Shown here: piece by piece, positions 56,710-64,000 of the stretch
Numbering within the stretch: the first letter of the stretch is position 1
Layout of the letters: every line of letters begins with the position of its first letter
Assembly: GCA_047967505.1 (NCBI GenBank)
Contig: CM106541.1
Strand: one strand, 5' to 3'
Source: Dipteris shenzhenensis
Taxonomy: Eukaryota > Polypodiophyta > Polypodiopsida > Gleicheniales
Length of the DNA stretch: 64,000 nt
Program-made: the position numbers and the translations under genes
Notes under the pieces: generated by a model
The model's database searches: none
Told to the model about the DNA's origin: nothing
What the model saw: the letters and a program-made list of their open reading frames with translations, nothing else

Positions 56710-59700
56710 TAATTACAAGCCTCTCAGGCTATAATCATCGGAGTGTGGACAAACAGCCACGGTAGGGGGGAGTAATGCCACTGAAGACTCTGAGCAGAGT
56801 GCTGGAAGAACAGCTCTTGATGATCCCAGTCGCGAAGGAACCGCCGTCTCTTCTCCTTCCCTACCCGGGACTCCCCCTGAATCTGATCCCACTGACCCTT
56901 GAGCGTGTGAATGATCGTGCTCCAAATGTCCGCTAGGGTCTGGGTAGCAGAAGAAGCCTAATCTCCTAAGGTCTGCGCGCATTTGGAAGTCCAGATATGC
57001 CAGCCTACAATACTCCCTATGATCTCCCAAACTGGGTGCCGAGTCATCGCTCGTGCATCTGTCTCTATCAGATGCCAAGGGAAGCTGTCCATGTATGCCC
57101 AGGTGGCTTGCGTGATGAAGAAAACTGGGTCCTGCCTAGAGAACTCATAAGCCAAGTGATGTCCCATCTCGGTGTTGCACCAACAAACGGCTCCCCAAGT
57201 GACCGGTCCTAGCTCGGGTGCAGCCCTCGCTAAGATCCCCATGACTCCCTTCCACACTGTCTGAGCATGCGAGCAGCTCCAAAAGCAGTGCTTCAGGGAC
57301 GACTCCTCCTGAAAACACATCTGGCAATGCCCCTCCTACCCCATCTGCCTCAGCCATTTGCCAATTGGTAGCCCCTTGTGGGCCACCATCCAAAGAAAGT
57401 AAGAGATCTTCCTCGGCGGCCAGCTTGCCCAAAGAGTCTTTTAGAATGTGCGAAGAAAAACCAGAGATATCCCTTGGGCATACCAACTATGTGCCTGTGT
57501 GGGTAGCCTGCGCTGGAGAGCCCCAAGAGCACGCCTACCAGTACGCGCACTGTATGAGAAGGAGGAGGTAGGGTTCTCTGAGATCTCCGTTGGTGGCCAG
57601 CGCCACTCCCTTGGGTCCCACTCCACCTCTGTCAAGGAGTGCCCTCCCAAAACTGCATAATCAGGGGGTCTATATGCCACGTTTTCCTTTGCAACCCTTT
57701 GGTGGTTGCCACGGGGTGTGAACTGCCCTAGCCACCTCTCATCTCCCGGGAGGAGCTGTCTGGTGATCATGGGAATCCTCCAACCTGCAGGAATGGCAGC
57801 ATCGATCTCCGCTCGCCGAGCCTGGATCCCATGTGCCGTACCTACTGCTGCTGCCAGCTCGCCTGGGCTCAACTGGCTATAGACGTCCCTCCAAACCCAG
57901 AGCGAGCGCGCAGGCCCATGCGCCCAGAGCGCCCATGGGATATGGGATCTCTCTCCAAGCTGGCGACCTGTATCATCTGTCACCTGGCTGCTCCAGATCA
58001 GGGGCTGTCTGTCTATCTCCTCTCGGCAGCTTGGGGGAACCTGAGAGAGGCTGTGCTGCAACTTCCTCCAGACCGAGACGAGGCCACGGAGGAAGGGGGA
58101 ATGGGACTGAGTCAGTGGGGCTGAAGTGAAAATCCACCGGATAGACGGCTGCCAATCACCCCCTCTCGGGGGGATACACGTGCTGAGACCATGCTGAAGC
58201 AAGAGCTTCCACATCTGCCCTCCTGGGGTCAAACCGCGGATGATTAACTTGCCAAGTAATGCATGACTCTGCAGTTCTGGATCTATGATGCCAAGACCGC
58301 CCTCTGTCTGGGGGAGAATGACCGTCTGCCAGGCGACCCGGGCTCTGGTGGTGCTGGAACAATCTGAGCCAAACCAAAGAAAGTTCTGCACTAGTCTCCG
58401 CAGCTGGGCTACACACGATCTTAAGAAACACCAGCAAGATGCCACGTACCAAGCGGTGGCAAGAAGGACCTGATTGACCACAAGGGCCCTGCCTGCCAAA
58501 GATAGCCGAGCTGTGCTCCAGAAGGCTAGCTTCCGTTGTATGGAGACTAGGACTGGTAGGAACTGCTGAGCCGGCGTGATATCCAGACCTACCTGGAATC
58601 CCAGGTAACGTGTCATCTGTCCTCTAGGGATCCAGCAAAACCCCAGGAAAATACCCCATTATGAGCTGGCTCCCGGATCCGTAAGAAAACCAACTGACTT
58701 ATGCCAGTTGATTTTCGCCCCAGTGGCTAGGCAAAAAACCTCTAAAGACAGTCTCACTCGCTCCAGTGACTCGATATCATCCTGCACATACAGGGCCGTG
58801 TCGTCTGCATACTCGAAGTCCAGAAGTTCTGCATCGTCCCGAATAGGGAGGCGCATCCCTCGAAGACCAGTGGTATGGGCTCGTAGGAAGTGAGTCATGG
58901 CCTCTGCAAAAAATAGGAAGAGGTAGGGCGCAAGCGGGCAGCCTTGACGCACCGAGCATTCGAGGGTGAATCTCTCCCCCATCCTACCGCTGATGATAAC
59001 CCGGCTGGAGGCCGATCTGTAGAGACTAGCAATACCTCTGATCCACTTGTTCGGGAAACCGAACCGAGAGAGTGTACCCTTCAAGAAGGACCAGTCTACC
59101 CTGTCGTATGCCTTCTCAAAGTCAAGAAGGAGTATGGCAAGGTGCTGGCCACGGTGCTGGGCCCACTCCGTTGCCTCTGAGAATGTGAAAATGTTGTCCA
59201 AAATGCTGTGATCTTGGACAAAACCAGTTTGGGTGTCATGGATCAAGTCATGTAGCAGGGGGCGGATGCGGCTACTGATCATCTTGGTGAGGATTTTATA
59301 GGCAGTTGGGAGGAGGGTGATAGGGCGCCACTGTCTGATCTCCTGACGGCCCCCCCCTTTGGGGATGAGGCAAATCAAGCCTGTCGCAAGGCTCTCTGGC
59401 ATCTGTCCACTGGAGAAGATATGTTGGAAGGCTGCAAGCAAGGGCTGGTGGACCTGCTCCCAGAAGATGGTGAGGAAAGCTCTAGAGAGCCCATCCTCAC
59501 CTGGGCATTTCTGCCCATCAATAGCGCTCACAGCATCCTGCATCTCTGCCACGCTGAAAGGGGCGAGAAGGGTTTCAATCATGCTAGGCTGCACGAGCGA
59601 TGGTGTATACCTCCACACCTCTTCCCTACATCGGCGGGCACGAGGGTGTGGGGGCTCCTGCTGGAATAGGGATCTGTAGAAATCTGTTGCCAAGTCCCGG

Positions 59701-60962
59701 ACCTCGTCTGGATCTGTCTTGACACTACCATCCTGCGCTCTAAGAGATCGGAGCTGTTCCCCTGCTGACCTTTGGCCATGAGTCCTGAAGAACTCTCTGC
59801 ACATCCTGTTGCCTTTCCTAGCCCAAAAGGACTCGGAAGCATGAAACGAGAACTCTGAGCGTCGTTGGGTGATCTCCTCTAGCATGGCTCGAGCTCTAAC
59901 CTCCTGTCGTCTGAGCTCCTAAGAGCTTGGAGAAGACTGCTGCATCTGCTGTATCGAGGCAAGATCTCGTTTGAGACTCCTCTCCTTCGCCCACCACTGC
60001 TGCCTGACCTGAATGGCCTCTTGTTGACAGATGAGACTAAACTCGGCAAGAACCTGAGCTACCTGAGCTGCCATATCCCCCATGGGGTCCCAATCCTGCT
60101 CCCACAGGTCCACTATCCTGCTGCGAACCGTTGCTTTGGAGTAGATGGAGTCTGGGATCCGGCACGAGCGTGGAGGTAAGGAGTGAGAGGCTGAGTCCAG
60201 GACTAGGATGACTGGGGCATGGTCAGAGAGGGTCGTCCCTGGAACCACTCCTGACTCTCCACCTCTGCGTAGCGCCCAATCGCTGACATAGAAACGGTCC
60301 AACCGCTCTAGAAGTCTGCCTCCCTCCCTCCTGTAACCCCAAGAGAAGTCCAGACTCCCTGTCCATCTGCAAAAGGAAGGCTCCCTCCAACTGTCCCGAC
60401 CTCCCACAGTGAACAAGGAGTCCCAATCCGCCTGCTCCACCTGAGCTATATTGAGGAACTCTGGGCCCCGTCCCTGCTGATCCTCTAAAGTCTCAAGGTT
60501 ATTGAAGTGCCCTCCTACACTCCAAGAATCCATCTCTGGCAATAAGTCTGTCAAAGAGCTCCAGAAAGTGGCTCTCCGTCTGAGGTCGGTCGGGGCATAG
60601 ATATTGAGGATGCCGATGCGGGATCCCTCAATATTCAAGCCTACCCAAAGCGCTCGTCTTGGGATCAAGGTGCCAAAACCACACACATGCTAAACTGGAG
60701 AAGCATCGATGGAGGTACAGACACCCCCGCTCCTCCCCTATTCGCCAATCGAAGGTTCCTAGTAGGTGTGGGAGCGTCCTGTGAGGACCTTCCCACACTT
60801 ACTGGTCTGAGAAGCCGAAAGCTTGTGTTCCTGCAATAGGAGCACATCTACCCTTCCCACCAAGGCTGGCTGGAGCTCTTGTTTGAGCACCATCTTTCTG
60901 GGGCCACGGGTTCCTGATTAGTGGAACCCATTGACGTTCCAAGAGATAATGCGTATACTCAT
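56710..60962 (-). pseudogene. LINE-B ORF2: endonuclease, reverse transcriptase, Cys/His C-terminus
   Basis: It starts MSIRIISWNVNGF at 60962 (endonuclease motif). A stop follows before HVCGFG, then RIGILNIYAPTDLRRRATFW and SVGGHFNNLETLED (usual GGDFN changed to GGHFN). RGGESGVVPGTTLSDHAPVI follows, with the catalytic SDHAP present. After a stop at about 59920, RT covers 59885-58659: AIDGQKCPGEDGLSRAFLTI, LICLIPKGGGRQEIRQWRPI, DTQTGFVQDHSILDNIFTFS, LLLDFEKAYDRVDWSFLKGT, SVRQGCPLAPYLFLFFAEAM and FEYADDTALYVQDD (YADD intact). The C-terminus 58616-56710 has RKLAFWSTARLSLAGRALVV, MCFQEESSLKHCFWSCSHAQ (zinc-like) and IIGSIVGWHIWTSKCAQ. The protein nicks target DNA and reverse transcribes the RNA in place. 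Confidence 0.92.
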
Positions 60963-61419
60963 GAAGAGGGGAGATGGGCCACAAACAGCTATTTGTTTGC
61001 GATCGATGTCGAGGTGGTCGGAGGATGTCGAGTGTGCAGACGAAGGCGCTTCTGTGAGGGTTTCAAAGGAGAGGCCGGCTCATCGGACCCATTCTCTAAA
61101 ACCTTCAACAGAGGGGAGAGGCCCTTCATCCCATGGTGGTAAGCTCTCTCTAACCAACTCGAAGCCTCCGCCAGGGAAATACTATAGAAGCCCGCTACCT
61201 CTGAGGTCCTCCAAGGGCGGAGCCGTTCCGCGTAGATTCACTCTAGAGGCGGTCGAATGATGATCAAAAGGCGGAATCGTTTGGCGCTGTGGTGCCATCT
61301 CAGACGAACATCACCCTCCTTCCACTGCTGCTGAAGAAGCTCCGCTGCTCTGCTACCGATCTAGTCCTGCACCTGCTCCTGGGACTGATCTCGAATCGTC
61401 TCCCAAATATTTTCATTCG

Positions 61420-62968
61420 TCTATTTCTCATTCCCGTCACTGGTGATAGTGAAGGAATAGCTAGGACCATCATGGGGGGCAAGGACGGACACCTTACCCT
61501 CCGCCCCCTTTCGGAGGAAGAAGATGCTGATGTCTAGGCATCTAGAGAAGGAGCCAATACCAGCTGCATCCAAATAATCCCAAGGTCCTGCTCGGTAAAA
61601 CTCCAAAGGTAGAGCTCTAGGAGCTGCCCTTGGGTGTGGGGATGAGGATGAGGAGTCAGAACCAGAAAGCGGGGTGCTGGCTGTCGAACGAGCTGGAGTG
61701 GTGCTGGCCATCTGTGGGGAAGGGCCTCTCCCCTCCACCAGGCCAGGAGGGATAGGCGCGGAGGAGGTCTGTGCTAGCTTCGGGGGCGTAGGCGGCGCAG
61801 GCGGATGGGGGGTTCCCTCGGGATCATGCTCGAGGGAGAGGGGGAGGCTGAAACCAAAGGTGCTGGGGGGGGTCCCGGAGGAGGGGGGGGGTAGGGGGAC
61901 CGAGGAGGAGGGGGAAGGGGGGGGGGGGGGGGCAAGGTGAAGGATGAGGGGGAGGCTGGCTGATCTTCTCCTTCCCTTTCTCCTTCCCCTTACCGAGTTG
62001 CTGTTGATTGGTGGGGGGGGGGGGGGGGGCAAGGTGAAGGATGAGGGGGAGGCTGGCTGATCTTCTCCTTCCCTTTCTCCTTCCCCTTACCGAGTTGCTG
62101 TTGATTGGTGACCACATGGGTCTCTTGCTGTAGATGGGAAGGCTTTTTTGGTCCTGTTTTGTTTCCTTTCCGTTTTCTTTTGACCTCAGTCCAGCCTTCC
62201 CCTTCGGGAGGGGGTGTCAATGCCTGGCGGGGGGGATCCTGAGTTGCTTGGATGGAGGCCATCTGAGGTTCTGTCCTCGTGAAGCAAGGGCAGGAGCGCG
62301 CTTGGTGCCCGAAGCCGTGGCATCTCAGACACTAATCTGGGCGACTAGTGACCATAATGCGCTGCATCACCACACCTGTGTCCGTCTCAATCTCGAACTC
62401 CGAGGGGATACTCTTCGGATCTAGGACTGCCACTTTGACATGTGGCACCCCTTGGGCTACCGCCGCATCAACGAAGGCGTCCTGCATGAGCCAGCCAAAG
62501 TGCGCCCCCAGGTCCTTGATGATCGGGCGAAGCTCTATTGCGAGGCCTGGGAAAATGAGGGTAACTGGATGGCGAGGAATGCGGAAGCGGGCATCGAAGT
62601 CCGCTACACTGAAACCCCTATACCATGGGACCATAAGGATGATCTTCCCACCCACAGAAGTAGGGGACTGTCTGACCATATCGCTCGCAGCCTGTGCTGA
62701 GGAGAGCTTGAGCCAGAAGATACCACGTCCCATGAGTGCGACCTCCTCAATGTGGCTGTCCTCAAGGTAGAGGGTGGACTGCAACCAGTCCCTGATGTCT
62801 GCTCGTGAAGGGGTGTAGCCAATGACTCTCCCATAAACGGACGTCTGGGAGAAGTCAGTGGCGGCCTGCTTCACCAAGGAGACCTGATGCTCTGTCAGTG
62901 TTATGCGGTAGGCTGATGGAGGGGGGGGGGTCTGTCTGGGCCACCGGTTCCAGGCTTATGGCTGCCAT
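61420..62968 (-). pseudogene. LINE-B ORF1 (nucleic-acid-binding protein), interrupted
   Basis: The likely start is ATG at 62968 (MAAISLEPVAQTDPPP). A C-run near 62925 shifts the frame into YRITLTEHQVSLVKQ. The main part reads VIGYTPSRADIRDWLQSTLY, MGRGIFWLKLSSAQAASDMV and HPVTLIFPGLAIELRPIIKD. This is a DUF4283-like domain. A TAG at 62332-62334 falls directly before the zinc knuckle CLRCHGFGHQARSC. A Lys/Pro-rich tail follows, containing a 97-bp tandem duplication with G-runs (61918-62110), and then SFSRCLDISIFFLRKGAEGK near 61500. Usual partner of ORF2 in L1-type retrotransposition. Confidence 0.85.
61915..62110. repeat. 97-bp tandem duplication bordered by long G-runs
   Basis: The unit (gcaaggtgaaggatgaggg ... 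gagttgctgttgattggtg) occurs twice. Each is preceded by a run of 12-18 G on the + strand (C on the element strand). The copies look identical, so the event is recent or slippage-maintained. Confidence 0.92.
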
Positions 62969-62969
62969 A

Positions 62970-63553
62970 CCGCACCGACAAACTGCGAAAGCTCCAAAAG
63001 GCGGGGGAAGGAAATGGCAGAGGTGAGGGAGGGGAGAGTGGGACGGAGGCGGGAGAGGAAAGAGGGAGGGATGGAGAAGTACGGGGAAGCGGGGGGAGGA
63101 GAGGTGGTGCAGTGGGGAGCGAATGGCGAAGGGGGGAAGGAAAGGAGGAGGGAGGGGGGGGGCAGCGCAGCGCAGGGCAGGGAAGAGGAGGGAGGAGAGG
63201 GGAGGGTGTGGCAGCGCAGCGCGAGGGGGGGCGGGGAAGAAAGGAGAGGGGGGAGGGGAAGGGGGGGGGTGGGCAGCGTTGCGCAACGGTGGGGAAGTGG
63301 AGGAAGGGGGCGGGGGGGTGGTAGCGCAACGCGAGAGGGGGGAGGCGAGGAGAGGACGGAGGGGCGGAGAAGGAAGGAGAGGGGGGGGGGATGGCGGGCG
63401 GAGGAGGAGAGGGGGACGGAGGAGGCGCAGCGGCTGCGAGCTGGGAGGCGGCGGAGAGAGAGGAGGGGGAGGGGAGAGGGGGCCGCGTAGCGCGAGGGAG
63501 GGGTAGACGGGAGCGGGGGAGGAGTGGGAGCATTCGCAGGAGCTGATTACAGT
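62970..63553 (-). promoter_or_regulatory. Pyrimidine-rich leader of LINE-B
   Basis: About 580 bp are almost pure G/A on the + strand (C/T on the element strand) with repeated gcgcagcg words. It occupies the 5' UTR position, where L1-type elements carry their internal promoter. The promoter role is inference. Confidence 0.6.
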
Positions 63554-63564
63554 TCGATCTCTAA

Positions 63565-64000
63565 TCTGAGTTGGTGGCATAAAGCCTTATACTCATCATT
63601 ATACAAACTATTGCAAAGCACTAAGCCAAGAGGACATGGCCAAGTAGAGTGGGTGGTGTGTGCGAAGGTGTGCAGTGTGGCCTCAGAGCTTCTAGGAGTA
63701 TGATGTCCTTAAGATCTATGCGTAATATGAAAAAAGTGCAGGGTACTCAAGGGAGAGGCTATGATCGAAGTGAATGCCATGACCCATAGTGTGTACGGGC
63801 GGTGTCATTGCATGAGACATATGGTAGGGATTGGTTTCTACTAGAGAAAGGATAGGTGTGGTCAGCTCTTGGCGGTGATGGAAAGCAAGTGAATCTATCT
63901 TAGAAGGGCCATCGGTCCAAAACATTATAAATAACTATGTCATGTATCTTACCCATGTCCAAGAAGGCGTGCTCGTAAGACGTGACCGAGACTTGCCTGT
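63565..64000. other. Unassigned sequence right of LINE-B insertion
   Basis: This continues the sequence interrupted at 56590. The minus strand has an open stretch of 69 residues (63925-63716) without homology. It runs off the window edge. Confidence 0.4.

Larger units (their letters stand above)
56580..63564 (-). mobile_element. Near-full-length L1-like LINE (LINE-B)
   Basis: The flanks are an 11-bp duplication, TCGATCTCTAA, at 56580-56590 and 63554-63564. A poly(T) at 56593-56602 is the poly(A) tail of the minus-strand element. The order is: pyrimidine-rich leader (63553-62970), ORF1 (62968 to about 61420), ORF2 (60962 to about 56710), tail. ORF1 and ORF2 each carry a few stops and frameshifts, so it is inactive as it stands. 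Length is about 6.96 kb, complete for an L1-like element. Confidence 0.93.

Noticed and set aside
62855-63580. Long Pro/Ser-rich minus frames and Gly/Arg/Glu-rich plus frames
   Set aside because: Both come from the purine/pyrimidine-rich LINE-B leader; all frames are open because stop codons are rare in such composition.
1-64000. CRISPR array, prophage, operons, ribosome binding sites
   Set aside because: The tandem repeats have no spacer structure. All long frames are eukaryotic retrotransposon proteins and the host exons are spliced.

Overview
The window is nuclear DNA of a large-genome land plant. A fern, lycophyte or gymnosperm is my inference from the very long introns and dense retrotransposons; the species cannot be fixed from this sequence. 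It has no bacterial features. Almost everything recognisable is retrotransposon, with one exception: six exons on the + strand (1709-1865, 1972-2090, 2477-2674, about 11998-12249, 46083-46169, 46290-46463). They encode the N-terminal clamp region of an RNA polymerase IV/V largest subunit (NRPD1/NRPE1 type). All junctions have GT/AG ends and consistent phase. Most of the transposons here therefore lie in introns of a gene whose product acts in transposon silencing (RNA-directed DNA methylation). The first coding exon is not found, and the gene continues beyond 46463, probably past the window end.

Layout. 1-535: minus-strand Ty3/gypsy RT-RNase H fragment. 1.7-2.7 kb: three exons with short introns. 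2.7-12.0 kb: an intron holding a complete but dead Ty3/gypsy chromovirus (LTRs 4116-4570 and 10573-11032, TSD GACAA), itself split by a solo LTR (6484-7222). About 12.0-12.25 kb: an acidic exon. 12.25-46.08 kb: a 33.8 kb intron. It contains (a) a minus-strand Ty1/copia relic (14.4-22.6 kb) broken by three pieces of one LTR family (LTR-S) and by a LINE with a 15-bp TSD; (b) LINE ORF1-only derivatives and LINE fragments (23-28 kb); (c) a C-rich minisatellite; (d) two consecutive same-strand copies of one LINE family (LINE-A), the longer one split by (e) a young, nearly intact minus-strand copia (34928-41198, TSD GAGGT, LTRs differing at two positions); (f) a LINE endonuclease fragment and unassigned DNA. 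46.08-46.46 kb: two exons. After 46.46 kb: the next intron, filled with L1-like LINEs, further LINE-A pieces and a near-full-length L1-like LINE (56591-63553, minus, 11-bp TSD).

The most interesting signal is in the host gene. Exons 3-5 place about 180 extra residues between the two CxxC halves of the second clamp zinc site, including a SUMO-interaction-like acidic motif. Secondary points are ORF1-only 'half-LINEs' sharing a 3' hairpin and tail with autonomous LINE-A, a 30-bp palindrome in the young copia LTR, a short motif shared by two different LTR families, and repeated loss of the RT core in LINE-A copies. No tRNA, rRNA, CRISPR array or DNA transposon was recognised.
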